A stretch of 64,000 nt of DNA from Sphingobium bisphenolivorans (GCF_000412635.1 NZ_ASTG01000010.1:1-64000); one strand, 5' to 3'. Positions 17,698 through 25,884 are shown, counted from the first letter of the stretch. Notes: generated from the letters alone by a model not told the origin. Numbers and translations are program-made.

Positions 17698-18329
17698 TTT
17701 GAGCTTAAGCCACGGCTATCTTCGAGCGTCAGCGCTGAACTAAAGCTCGGCAACGTTAGCTGACCCCCAAAAAGTTGTAATAAAGTAGGCGTGAAGGTGA
17801 GGTTTCTGACTTCCACCGTCACGATCGGTGCTATGTCGGCTCCGTTCGGATCACCTGCATATCCCAAGCCGGACGGCTTATACGCAATGCGGATGTTGTT
17901 TGCCGTTAGCTCGGGAAAGAAAAGATGCATGCGGTCAGCAATGCGAGCGAACGGGCTGGTGGTGCCGGAAGCGGCTGTTGCCCCCCAGGGGCAACTACCA
18001 GATGTGCAACTGCACGACACAGCCACGCTAGTGCCTGAACTCGTGCACGTCATCGTACCGTAGGCCGTCGATGGGATAGCATCGCCCTGTGTCAGGCCGC
18101 CCGTCCCCACGAAGCTGAAGGTGGACAAGCCGCTCGGCACCGGATCGGTGACGACCGCGAAGCGCGCTCCCATCTGCGTTGCCTTCTCCGCCCTGTTCCA
18201 GGTCCACATGAGCCGACCGACATCTAGTATGCCGATCAGGAAGATAAGGAGTAGCGGGAGGACCAGCGCGAATTCCGCGGCAGAACTACCGACGCGATTT
18301 CGGCCGAGGCGATACAGGAAATCGCTCAT
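17694..18329 (-). CDS. tadE: TadE/TadF-type pseudopilin
   Basis: 211 aa. The N-terminus carries the TadE-like pseudopilin signal (VGSSAAEFALVLPLLLIFLI), with the conserved Glu following the cleavage region and a long membrane helix. The rest is periplasmic and contains a cluster of five cysteines near 85-95. CpaA should process it; TadE/F pseudopilins act in pilus assembly. It overlaps both neighbours by ATGA (18326-18329 and 17694-17697). It is the second of two adjacent TadE-type genes, and which one corresponds to TadF is not clear. Confidence 0.88.
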   Translation of the reverse strand: MSDFLYRLGRNRVGSSAAEFALVLPLLLIFLIGILDVGRLMWTWNRAEKATQMGARFAVVTDPVPSGLSTFSFVGTGGLTQGDAIPSTAYGTMTCTSSGTSVAVSCSCTSGSCPWGATAASGTTSPFARIADRMHLFFPELTANNIRIAYKPSGLGYAGDPNGADIAPIVTVEVRNLTFTPTLLQLFGGQLTLPSFSSALTLEDSRGLSSN

Positions 18330-18847
18330 AGCCCAGCCACCGCAGCCTGTGATTCTGCATTCAAGGTGAGGTTTGAACCCAGTATCCCCATACTCTGAAA
18401 CAAGGAACTATAGGCGAGATTGGATACTGACACTCTGACCCGGGGAACGAAAGCCTGACTTGCATAGACCCCAGCATAGTCCGCATTGCCATTCGTCGTC
18501 ACGCAATCATAGGTGACAGTGATGCCCGTATTGCTCTGCCAAGACGGCAGGCGCGGACTGCCGCCAGAAGTTACTTGGCCGGTGCGTGTAAGAGCCTGCG
18601 TATCCGCAGTCACCGTGCCGCCTGGAGCGAGCCCTGTTCCCGCTGATGAACACGGATAATAGCTGAAGCTCTGTCTTGATGCGTAACGTGCGCCATCGCG
18701 CACCGCCTTCACGATCACATGCTCGTTGAGGAAATAATTTCCCAGTTCGAACGATCCGAACATGAGCGCGACTAAGAACGGCAAGACAAGCGCCATCTCC
18801 GCGGCGGCAGCTCCACTCTCCGATTTCAAGGCGTTCACGGGTTGCAC
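18326..18847 (-). CDS. TadE-type pseudopilin
   Basis: 173 aa. A pseudopilin N-terminus (SGAAAAEMALVLPFLVALMF) with Glu+5-type residue and a membrane helix precedes a ~130-residue periplasmic domain with two cysteines. It starts 6 nt after tadG and overlaps the next TadE-type gene by ATGA. Its role is as above: a minor pseudopilin of the Tad machine, inferred from family and position. Base composition here is visibly less GC-rich than in cpaF or tadB. Confidence 0.87.
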   Translation of the reverse strand: MQPVNALKSESGAAAAEMALVLPFLVALMFGSFELGNYFLNEHVIVKAVRDGARYASRQSFSYYPCSSAGTGLAPGGTVTADTQALTRTGQVTSGGSPRLPSWQSNTGITVTYDCVTTNGNADYAGVYASQAFVPRVRVSVSNLAYSSLFQSMGILGSNLTLNAESQAAVAGL

Positions 18848-18853
18848 GATCGC

Positions 18854-20464
18854 TTACCTCAGCAAATAGGGCACTGCGCGCTGAATGACCTGCGCCTGCG
18901 TCTGACCATTGGCACCTGCAGACGTCAACTCGATCGGCTCGACGTAGACATCGCCCGCACTTGTGCGGCTTCGACTTAGAGATGGCTCAACGAGAAACAC
19001 GTCCATCCATTCCTGGACAGGTACGTTCGTGGAATTGCCGTGAACATTGTTCGCCGTGCAATTGACGACAGCGACCGATATCCTGCGCCGATCCACCGCC
19101 GTTCCGCCAGGTATGATGCCGGCGCCATAGCCTTCAGACGAACTGCATACAGGTGCATCATAATCCGTCAGCGCATTGGCTCCGCTGCCCGAGGCCACGC
19201 GCGAGCCCAAAATCGTTCTGCCGCCGATATTTTGTCCACGGTGCGCAATTTCCCAGGCATAGACATGGTAACGGCTAGCGTAGTTGGATGCTGTCGGCAA
19301 AACTGCTGCCGACAAGCCGGTATTGGTCGGCCAATCCGTGGAACTCCAGCCATAATTTGCTCTGAAATACGCGTCGCGGTCCCACGCTCCATTTCCGATC
19401 GGACCAGAGCAGTAGCCCGTGGTGGAAGAATCCACTGCATGGCACATGTCCCGCGGGTGCCCCATGGCTAAGGGCGTCATCGTGGACGACAGAGGCGACG
19501 TCGCTGAGCTAGGCAGATACCGGCCGGACGAAGCCACTTCCTGCCAGCCCTGATTATGGATCGCGCAGGCGTTGTTGCCGCTTGCGTTGGCGGGACGAAC
19601 CACATCCTTGATCGAGTTGATTGAAGCCGGGCAGTTCCCCCCCGTCGGACACGACACATTGCTATCGTAGATGTCGAACCGGGTGTTCAATGCATCGGTC
19701 ACACTGACCGTAGCCCCCGGCTTGGTGTCAACTCCCGTTGCTTCTACGCAATCTCCAGGGGGTGCTGTCCATCCCAATGCCTCACGCAGCCCGGGCGCAC
19801 CGTTACTGCCTCCACCAGTGTTCAAGTAGCCGAAATTCCCTGGCGCCCAGCCGCCATTTCCACTGCCTACGGACACAAGCTTCAATCCCCTGCCCACAAG
19901 GGTCGATATATCGAATGTCGAATTGCTGCCCGTTTCCTGGGGATTGCAAATCATCACGGGGGGAACCTTGCAGATTGCTTCCCCAAGCCCTGCTACTGCC
20001 GAAGCATTGATCTGACCCGACCGGAACATCTGCACGACAGGTGTCAGAGTGTAGAATGCTTCGCGGGGGCCGACCGAAACTTGCACAAACTTCGCCGCGG
20101 CTGGGCTAGTTGTCGTCGTGCCCACATCCGTATCCTGATTATAGGAAGAATAGAATATCAGGTTCGGGATGGTCACGGACCTTCCGGCACTGTTTCCGTC
20201 ATTGGCGAAGAGGGTTCTGTTTGCGATCAATGCCTGGGCGGCGCTCGTCGCGCGGGTGATTGACGTGGCGCTACCGTCCAGCTGCGTCGCCGCCGCCAGG
20301 GCAGCCTGGTCCGCAGCGCTTTGAAGTTCACTGTCCATGCTCGCGAGGCGAGAGTAATCGAACGCGATCCCACCCGCCGCGATCAGTCCAAACAGCGAAA
20401 GGGCCACCGTCGGCGCCACTGCACCGCTGGTTGACCGTAGCAGGCTTTTCCGACGGGCGAACAT
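18854..20464 (-). CDS. tadG: TadG-like pilus protein
   Basis: 536 aa. The N-terminus has the TadG signature: SGAVAPTVALSLFGLIAAGG membrane helix, then FDYSRLASMDSELQSAADQA and ALAAATQLDG (the Flp/Tad-like domain). The remainder (~120-536) is a large extracytoplasmic, Ser/Gly/Asn-rich region with about ten cysteines. There is no recognisable von Willebrand A domain or MIDAS motif, unlike many TadGs. The codon choice is markedly less GC-rich than in the flanking assembly genes, as often seen for surface-exposed parts. TadG is proposed to anchor or cap the pilus; here that is inference. Confidence 0.85.
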   Translation of the reverse strand: MFARRKSLLRSTSGAVAPTVALSLFGLIAAGGIAFDYSRLASMDSELQSAADQAALAAATQLDGSATSITRATSAAQALIANRTLFANDGNSAGRSVTIPNLIFYSSYNQDTDVGTTTTSPAAAKFVQVSVGPREAFYTLTPVVQMFRSGQINASAVAGLGEAICKVPPVMICNPQETGSNSTFDISTLVGRGLKLVSVGSGNGGWAPGNFGYLNTGGGSNGAPGLREALGWTAPPGDCVEATGVDTKPGATVSVTDALNTRFDIYDSNVSCPTGGNCPASINSIKDVVRPANASGNNACAIHNQGWQEVASSGRYLPSSATSPLSSTMTPLAMGHPRDMCHAVDSSTTGYCSGPIGNGAWDRDAYFRANYGWSSTDWPTNTGLSAAVLPTASNYASRYHVYAWEIAHRGQNIGGRTILGSRVASGSGANALTDYDAPVCSSSEGYGAGIIPGGTAVDRRRISVAVVNCTANNVHGNSTNVPVQEWMDVFLVEPSLSRSRTSAGDVYVEPIELTSAGANGQTQAQVIQRAVPYLLR

Positions 20465-20485
20465 GGCTGCCTTCTCCCAGTTCCG

Positions 20486-20782
20486 TTACTTACCGCCGCC
20501 TGAGCCCGAACCGCCGCCGCTGCCGCCCTGCGTCGTGCGGATGGAGCGCGGCTCCTTCACCTGGCCCTTGCGGTAGCGCTCGACGGCGGCGGCGCTGTGC
20601 GTGCCTTCGCCGCCCTCGACCAGAACGCCCTCATGATGCGGGTCCGGGTTCACGACCTGCAGCGCATAGTTGCTGCGCACCGCGCCGCCCATCGTCGGAT
20701 CGTTGGGCGTGCAGCCCGCCAGCACCGGCATCAGCAGCATCGCGCCAAGGGCTATTCCCCGCATGCTCACACTCCTGCTCAT
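20486..20782 (-). CDS. Short CpaD-like lipoprotein
   Basis: 98 aa. The start ATG at 20782 overlaps the cpaC stop by ATGA; an internal ATG at 20764 is possible. The lipobox VLAGC gives a lipidated mature protein of ~75 residues ending in a Gly/Ser tail. NYALQVVNPD and AVERYRKGQV resemble the C-terminal part of CpaD, the Tad outer-membrane lipoprotein, and the gene sits exactly where cpaD does in Caulobacter. Typical CpaD is about twice as long, so this is either a minimal CpaD or a different lipoprotein that has taken its place. Confidence 0.75.
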   Translation of the reverse strand: MSRSVSMRGIALGAMLLMPVLAGCTPNDPTMGGAVRSNYALQVVNPDPHHEGVLVEGGEGTHSAAAVERYRKGQVKEPRSIRTTQGGSGGGSGSGGGK

Positions 20783-22299
20783 AGCTCATACCCGCTCTGG
20801 TTCGCCCCGGCCGGAGCCGCCGGCGAAGGCGCGGCCGGCGCCGGCGCAGCCTTGGGCGCTTCGGGCGGCATCGCGTTCGGATTAAGCGGGTTGATGCCCA
20901 CCGCCTTGTCGGTCCGTCCCATCAGGAACAGGTCGAGCTCATTGGGATTGCCCACCCGATCGGTCGGCAGCCGCACATCCTCGGCCCGCATCGGCTTCAC
21001 CAGCCGCGGCGTCACCACGATCACCAGCTCGGTGTCCTGCTTCTGGAAGCCGGTCGAGCGGAACAGCGTGCCGATGATCGGCAGCGATCCCAGGATCGGC
21101 AACTGCCGCACCGTGTCCTGGAAGTCGTTGCGCAGCAGCCCCGCAATCGCAAAGCTCTGCCCGTCGCGCAGTTCCACCACCGTCTTCGCCCGCCGCGTCA
21201 GCAGGCCGGGAATGACGAGGCCGTTGATCGTCACCGAAGCGGACGGATCGATCGAGCTCACTTCCGGTTCGACCGACAGGCTGATGATCCCGTCGCTCAG
21301 CACCGTCGGCGTGAAGCCCAGGCTGACACCGAACGGCTTGAACTCGATGGTGATGCCGTTGCCGCCACCATTGCCCGTGCCGCCGCCACCGCCGCCGCCA
21401 TTGCCCTGCACCACCGGGATCGGGAACTCCCCGCCCGCCAGGAAGGAGGCCGTCTCACCCGACAGCGCCACCAGCGTCGGCTCGGCCAGCGTCTTGACCA
21501 GCCCCTTGCGCTCCAGCGCGTCCAGCGCCGAAAAGACGTTCAGGCTCCCCAGCTTATAGGCCCATGTGCCCACGCCGAAGGTGTCAGTCAGCCCATCAAG
21601 CATGATGGTCGGGTTCCGGCCATTATTGGTCGGAATGATCGAGTCCGCCGCCAGATTGCCGATGCTGCCCGCCGTCTTGTTGCCGGTGAAGCTGTGGTTG
21701 AGGCCGATCTGCTTCGCCGCCTGCCGGTTCACTTCGGAGAAGCGCACCTCCAGCATCACCTGCTGCGAAGCGCCGACCGACATCATGTTGACGACCTTGT
21801 CCTCGCCGCCCGCATAGGTCCGCGCGACCTGCACCGCCCGGTCGATCGCCGCGGCGTTCGACACCGTGCCGGTCAGCACGACCGCGTCATTGGACATGCG
21901 CGCGCCGATCTGCTCGCCGGGGATCAGTTCGGACAATTGCCGCTTCAGCGTCACCACGTCCGGCCCGACCGCCACGTCCACCACCGCGATCAGCATGTTG
22001 CGCCCGTCATACAGCGTCAGGCTGGTCGTCCCGACCTTCTTGCCCAGCACATAGAGCGAGCGGTTGGTCATCGGCAGGATGTCGGCGATTTCCTGATTGC
22101 CCACCAGCGCCTTGGCAAAGGGGCGATCGACCGTCAGCACCTGGCTCTTGTTCAGCGGCACGTCCAGCTGCCCGGCATGGGCGGCGTTGCTCGTGCTGAT
22201 GGAGGCCGTTTCGGCAAGAGCGGGCGCGACCGGCATCGCCACCCCGGCGGCGAGCGCCGCCACCAGCGCCATCAGGCGCACGGACTTAGCGGGAACCAT
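20779..22299 (-). CDS. cpaC: Tad pilus secretin CpaC (RcpA)
   Basis: 506 aa. A signal peptide (cleavage near APALAE, residue 29) is followed by a pilus N domain at ~40-110 (VLTVDRPFAKALVGNQEIAD, VLGKKVGTTSLTLYDGRNML), a BON-like segment and the secretin domain at ~240-440 (FPIPVVQ gate region; RRAKTVVELRDGQSFAIAGL; LPILGSLPIIGTLFRST). A Gly-rich loop lies near 300-315 and a Pro/Ala tail ends the protein. It forms the outer-membrane channel for the Flp pilus. It overlaps cpaB by 14 nt. Confidence 0.95.
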   Translation of the reverse strand: MVPAKSVRLMALVAALAAGVAMPVAPALAETASISTSNAAHAGQLDVPLNKSQVLTVDRPFAKALVGNQEIADILPMTNRSLYVLGKKVGTTSLTLYDGRNMLIAVVDVAVGPDVVTLKRQLSELIPGEQIGARMSNDAVVLTGTVSNAAAIDRAVQVARTYAGGEDKVVNMMSVGASQQVMLEVRFSEVNRQAAKQIGLNHSFTGNKTAGSIGNLAADSIIPTNNGRNPTIMLDGLTDTFGVGTWAYKLGSLNVFSALDALERKGLVKTLAEPTLVALSGETASFLAGGEFPIPVVQGNGGGGGGGTGNGGGNGITIEFKPFGVSLGFTPTVLSDGIISLSVEPEVSSIDPSASVTINGLVIPGLLTRRAKTVVELRDGQSFAIAGLLRNDFQDTVRQLPILGSLPIIGTLFRSTGFQKQDTELVIVVTPRLVKPMRAEDVRLPTDRVGNPNELDLFLMGRTDKAVGINPLNPNAMPPEAPKAAPAPAAPSPAAPAGANQSGYEL

Positions 22300-23218
22300 A
22301 GCGCTTCACCTCATAGCTGGTGCCGGTCGTTCCGCGCACGATCTCGATCGAGGAGGTCGCGGACAGGGCGGGCATATTCTTGGGAACCACGCGGCGCGCC
22401 ACCGGCATCACCGGAGCAGGACGCGCGGGCAGATAGGCCAGGTCGGCGACACGGGCGCGCGGGCCGGCAAAGCCGCCCACATAGGCGCCGTCGCGCAGAT
22501 CCTCCATGCCCACCGTCTGCACCGCCGGATTGGGCTTGTCGGTCACATTGCGCAGCACCAGCGTCAGCTGCCCCACCTGCTGGCCCAGGACCAGCTTCTG
22601 CGCGTCGACCTGGTTGACCTCCAGCGTGGCGGTCTTGCCGACCGCCGGGTCCTTCGACGCGTCATTGGCATTCTGGTCGATGGCGATGACGCGCGTCGCC
22701 TGCAGCAGCACGTCGGTGACCTGCTGTGGCTGCTCTCCTTGCATCGCGGGCATCTGGCGCGTCACGAAGACATCGACGGTATCGCCCGGCAGCACGAAAC
22801 CGCCCGCGGCCGCGACATCGCTGACCCGGACGGCCACGGCACGCATATCGGGGCGCAGCACACCGGACATGGTGGCCCGCCCGCCTTCGGCCGACAATTT
22901 GGAGGTAAGAATGGGCTCACCCGCCTCGATCTGGCGCAGCACGACGCGCTGCTTGCCCAGGGAGGTCAGCTGAATAGGATCGCGGAAAGCGCCGGGCGGC
23001 ACCGATGCGGCGGGCCAGTCCACCACCTTTAACTTCTCAGCCGTGACTTGCGTACCATAGGCGAGCGGCATGGATGCCACAACGATTTTAGCGGTGCCTC
23101 CGGGCACAGCAGCACGTTCGTTCTCAGCGCGGCTCAAATAAGCGTTAGCAACGAACACCGCCGCCAAACCAAGAATAACCGCAAGACTAAGAATTATAAG
23201 AGATCTACGTCGCCCCAC
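22286..23218 (-). CDS. cpaB: Flp pilus assembly protein CpaB (RcpC)
   Basis: 310 aa from GTG at 23218. A G-run lies just upstream (GGGGGGGGTGTC-GTG), and this start places RRRSLIILSLAVILGLAAVF at the N-terminus as in family members. The ATGs at 23257 and 23281 lie in the hairpin that follows the pilin gene, so they are unlikely starts. There is one membrane helix, then an SAF domain at ~45-110 (IVVASMPLAYGTQVTAEKLK) and the RcpC/CpaB domain. SAF domains may bind cell-wall glycans; CpaB acts in the periplasm with the secretin. Confidence 0.92.
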   Translation of the reverse strand: MGRRRSLIILSLAVILGLAAVFVANAYLSRAENERAAVPGGTAKIVVASMPLAYGTQVTAEKLKVVDWPAASVPPGAFRDPIQLTSLGKQRVVLRQIEAGEPILTSKLSAEGGRATMSGVLRPDMRAVAVRVSDVAAAGGFVLPGDTVDVFVTRQMPAMQGEQPQQVTDVLLQATRVIAIDQNANDASKDPAVGKTATLEVNQVDAQKLVLGQQVGQLTLVLRNVTDKPNPAVQTVGMEDLRDGAYVGGFAGPRARVADLAYLPARPAPVMPVARRVVPKNMPALSATSSIEIVRGTTGTSYEVKRYGSR

Positions 23219-23241
23219 GACACCCCCCCCAATTTTAGAGG

Positions 23242-23275
23242 TGTTGGAGGCTGGCATCGCTTCCAGCCTCCAACA
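23242..23275 (-). promoter_or_regulatory. Strong intercistronic stem-loop between flp and cpaB
   Basis: A perfect 13-bp inverted repeat (TGTTGGAGGCTGG / CCAGCCTCCAACA) with an 8-nt loop begins 8 nt after the flp stop. On the transcribed strand three more pairs (GAG/CTC) follow across an A-C mismatch. No U-run follows. It probably acts as a partial terminator or RNA 3' stabiliser that keeps pilin mRNA in excess over assembly-gene mRNA (inference). Confidence 0.8.
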
Positions 23276-23283
23276 TCTCACAA

Positions 23284-23466
23284 CTAGCAGTTACCCGTCT
23301 GAGAATTATTGATGCAGTTCGTGGCAGTGCCCATGGCACCTGTGATCGCGCCGCCCAGCGTAAAGGCAGCGGCCGCAATACCCGTACCGACAATCGCCAG
23401 GATCAGCGCATATTCCGCCGCCGAAGCACCGCTCTGGTCATTCCACAGATTCTTGAAGAAGGTCAT
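23284..23466 (-). CDS. flp: Flp-family major pilin
   Basis: 60 aa from ATG at 23466, with GGGGTAAAA upstream; longer frames to 23568 are not supported. The sequence is a short basic leader (MTFFKNLWNDQSG) followed by ASAAEYALILAIVGTGIAAA. It has the Flp features: processing after Gly13, Glu and Tyr at mature positions 5 and 6, and a single hydrophobic helix. The C-terminus (NCINNSQTGNC) has two cysteines and could form a disulfide. It is first in the Tad locus, with a ~1-kb AT-rich leader upstream, as expected for a highly expressed, regulated pilin. Confidence 0.95.
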   Translation of the reverse strand: MTFFKNLWNDQSGASAAEYALILAIVGTGIAAAAFTLGGAITGAMGTATNCINNSQTGNC

Positions 23467-24274
23467 AGCTTTTACCCCTATTGCGCCGGAAACCATTTCC
23501 CGGCCCTGCTCTTGCAAAGCTCTGCGGTTGGGGCCTAGCCACCTCGCGACCCCAGCGGAGATTTTCACTCTCCCTCGCCAGGTAGTTGGCTTGTTCCCGA
23601 AGAACTTGAAGCCAAATTGACTTAAAGCCGGAGCAAGTCAACAAGGTAAAAAAAGTCTAAACTTCTCAGCATCTTATGGTCATTTGTTGTTAACCATTTC
23701 TGGAAACCAGCTTCATTTCCATAAGTAAACAAAGCCGAAATTTGATATATCCTTGGTTATATATCCAATAGATTTACCCGCTTTATCTCGGCTTTACTTC
23801 AATAATTCTTTTGTTCCCGACTAGTAAATCGAACTTAATTTTCGATTCACCAAATTCCATATTGCCGCATTACTTCTTTAGAAAGAAAGTAATATATCGA
23901 ACTTTCGTTATAAATCCGGACGGAATACTCGTCCTCCGCCCCACCAATTTTGAGCAGAAGAGAAGATGCCGGAAGGGCTTTTTCACCACCCGCCCGACGC
24001 TCGACTTTGGGTGCGCGCCTGAGCGGAAAGCGTCGACTCACCGCGAATCAGGAGCGACTCGCCGCGCCGCGATCGGCATGAAATCGGTTCGGCCAAGCGC
24101 TGCTGAGGGCCGGTTGAGGCAATAATATGTTCTGCTCAAATGGTTAATCGCAGCGCGCCCCGACCGCCTGCCCTCACCCTCGCCGGGGCGGGGACGACTG
24201 ATGGTACCCAACGCCAATCCAAAAAGGCGGGACCGGCGCATGACCGGCGTACAAGAACGAAAAGAGCACCCCAC

Positions 24275-24304
24275 CGTCACCCCGGACTTGATCCGGGGTC
24301 CCGC
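24275..24304 (+). repeat. GTCACCCC palindromic repeat
   Basis: Full copy, same orientation as that at 2941, paired with an inverted copy at 24380. Confidence 0.8.
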
Positions 24305-24379
24305 TACCTTCGGTCCCACAGCCCTACGATAAGCCGAACGCCGACAGCCCACCCCCACCAGCGCGCGCCCAGCTCTGAA

Positions 24380-24409
24380 AAGCGGGACCCCGGGTCAGGC
24401 CCGGGGTGA
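24380..24409 (-). repeat. GTCACCCC palindromic repeat
   Basis: Copy in inverted orientation (GCGGGACCCCGGGTCAGGCC...). A degenerate copy follows at about 24450-24479, just before the stop of the membrane protein gene. Confidence 0.8.
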
Positions 24410-24484
24410 CGAAAAAGAGGAGGTAATGATGGTGACTTCGACCACGCTGGAACCCCGGACCTAATCGAAGGTCCCGCTACCCTT

Positions 24485-25267
24485 TCACGCACTCGCGCGG
24501 CAGCGGAAGGTCACATTCACCCGCTCCGACAGCAGCAGATAGGGCAGCCAGATCGCCGCGCTGATCAGCACCTTCTTCACATTGCCGGTCAGCATGTCGG
24601 CCATCGCCATCTCCACCGCATGTGGCGTATCGCCCACCCCGGCCACCAGCCGCGCAATGCCCAGCTGCGACACAAGGTCGACGCCCCACACCATCACCAT
24701 GAAGCGCGGGAACAGCGGCACCATGCGCAGCGCCATGGCGAAGGCGAACATATAGAGGCTCGAGAGGATCACCACATCGGCCAGCATCACCGCATAGAGG
24801 CTGACGAACCAGCCGGGCGCGAAGCTGCCCAGCGCGGGAATGGCGGTCAGGAACTCCATCGTGCGGACCGGCACGTTGAGCGCGATCCCGACCAGCAGCG
24901 ACGCCATCAGCCCATAGACACCGAACTGCGACATCTCCCGCGCCTTCAGGCAATCGATCTTGCGCCAGCGCCCGACCTGCGCCAGCCTTATGCTCGGCTG
25001 CGCATGGACCTGTCCGGCCGGAAACAACTTCAGCCCCAGCAGCAGGCTGCCCACCGGCGCGCCCACCACCAGCAGATAGGGCAGCAGCCCCGCCCCGCTC
25101 GTGAACGGCGTCGCGGCATAGGGGGTCGCGGGAAAGGCCAGCCGCAAGCCGCAGGCAAAGGCGGCCAGCACCACCCACGCCACCAGGATGCGCGGCAGGT
25201 TGACCTGCATCGACAGCACCAGCGCGACGCTCTTGCGATAGAGCCGATCCTGCACCGCTCGCACCAT
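24485..25267 (-). CDS. Polytopic membrane protein of unknown function
   Basis: 260 aa from ATG at 25267. At least five hydrophobic segments are visible (RILVAWVVLAAFACGLRLAF at ~25-45, GLLPYLLVVGAPVGSLLLGL, FGVYGLMASLLVGIALNVPV, FVSLYAVMLADVVILSSLYM, then a C-terminal ISAAIWLPYLLLSERV). Long loops are basic. The protein resembles small DUF2569-like integral membrane proteins in layout, but no diagnostic motif was recognised. It is isolated between repeat clusters, and no operon partner is apparent. The coding potential is convincing because codon bias and GC3 match neighbours. Confidence 0.7.
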   Translation of the reverse strand: MVRAVQDRLYRKSVALVLSMQVNLPRILVAWVVLAAFACGLRLAFPATPYAATPFTSGAGLLPYLLVVGAPVGSLLLGLKLFPAGQVHAQPSIRLAQVGRWRKIDCLKAREMSQFGVYGLMASLLVGIALNVPVRTMEFLTAIPALGSFAPGWFVSLYAVMLADVVILSSLYMFAFAMALRMVPLFPRFMVMVWGVDLVSQLGIARLVAGVGDTPHAVEMAMADMLTGNVKKVLISAAIWLPYLLLSERVNVTFRCRASA

Positions 25268-25386
25268 GGAAACCGGACCTCCCTGCCGAATGTTCTCCGG
25301 GACGGACTATGGGATATGTTGGTAAACGTGTCGTAAATGTCCAGCGCGGCGAAAGGTTCAGGGCTTGGCGACGCGATCGCAAATAG

Positions 25387-25416
25387 GCGGGACCCCGGCT
25401 CAAGCCCGGCGCGACG
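25387..25416 (-). repeat. GTCACCCC palindromic repeat
   Basis: Inverted-orientation copy with one arm change (CCCGGCGCGACGG). It forms a head-to-head pair with the copy at 25443. Confidence 0.75.
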
Positions 25417-25442
25417 GGTAGGAGAGGTGTGTTCCTGATACG

Positions 25443-25473
25443 CGTCACCCCGGACTTGATCCGGGTTCCCGCT
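25443..25473 (+). repeat. GTCACCCC palindromic repeat
   Basis: Copy lying 6 nt beyond the 3' end of the GIY-YIG gene. Confidence 0.8.
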
Positions 25474-25479
25474 AAACCC

Positions 25480-25779
25480 TCAAACCAGCAGCTCGAACAT
25501 ATCCTGCCAGTCCGGGTTGCCACGTTCGATCAGCTCGAACTTCCAGTCACGCCGCCAGCGCTTCAACCGCTTCTCCTGCTCGATGCAGCTCATCATGTCA
25601 TCGCCGCGCTCGGCCCACACCAGACGCGCCAGCCCATAGCGCGCACAGAAGTCAGACCCCGCACCGGATCGATGCTGATGAACGCGCGCGGCAAGATCGG
25701 CCGTCACGCCCACATACATGGTGCCGCGATACCGATCGGCCATGATATAAACCCAGCCGCCCTGCCGTTCCCGTTCCAT
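25480..25779 (-). CDS. Single-domain GIY-YIG nuclease
   Basis: 99 aa from ATG at 25779, with GAGAG just upstream; ATG at 25788 is an alternative. The longer frame to 25860 only translates the palindromic repeat and should not be used. It has the GIY-YIG core (GGWVYIMADRYRGTMYVGVT), the catalytic Arg region (LAARVHQHRSGAGSDFCARY) and the metal-binding Glu region (IEQEKRLKRWRRDWKFELIE). This is the UPF0213/URI subclass of small stand-alone nucleases with undefined cellular role. It is bracketed tightly by repeats at 25443, 25799 and 25854. Confidence 0.88.
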   Translation of the reverse strand: MERERQGGWVYIMADRYRGTMYVGVTADLAARVHQHRSGAGSDFCARYGLARLVWAERGDDMMSCIEQEKRLKRWRRDWKFELIERGNPDWQDMFELLV

Positions 25780-25798
25780 CGCTCTCATTTCAGGGTAA

Positions 25799-25829
25799 GC
25801 GGGACCCCGGGTCAAGCCCGGGGTGACGG
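25799..25829 (-). repeat. GTCACCCC palindromic repeat
   Basis: Inverted-orientation copy 20 nt upstream of the nuclease start, so it lies in its 5' leader or promoter. Confidence 0.8.
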
Positions 25830-25853
25830 AGCAGGAAAGGTTTGTTGTTAATC

Positions 25854-25884
25854 TCGTCACCCCGGGCTCGACCCGGGGTCCCGC
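25854..25884 (+). repeat. GTCACCCC palindromic repeat
   Basis: Copy with CGGGCTCGACCCG centre, head-to-head with the copy at 25799. A degenerate copy follows near 25950-25979. Confidence 0.8.

Larger units (their letters stand above)
23467..24484. other. Long non-coding region upstream of the pilin gene
   Basis: About 1 kb without a credible gene. 23630-23950 is strongly AT-rich for this genome and should contain the flp promoter; TTAACCAT occurs at 23691-23698, as upstream of the adhesin gene. From about 24140 onward it is repeat DNA: two palindromic repeats in opposite orientation and a degenerate third near 24450. A 104-codon open frame at 23811-24125 has no ribosome binding site and low-complexity translation, and is not accepted. 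Confidence 0.6.

Noticed and set aside
23219..23281. ATG starts for cpaB at 23257 and 23281
   Set aside because: Both fall in the strong hairpin following flp; the GTG at 23218 with a G-run upstream fits the family N-terminus.
23811..24125. A 104-codon frame upstream of flp
   Set aside because: No ribosome binding site, AT-rich start and a low-complexity end; no family signature.
25780..25860. N-terminal extension of the GIY-YIG protein
   Set aside because: It encodes only the translated palindromic repeat (SVTPGLTRGPA). The domain starts after ATG 25779, which has its own ribosome binding site.
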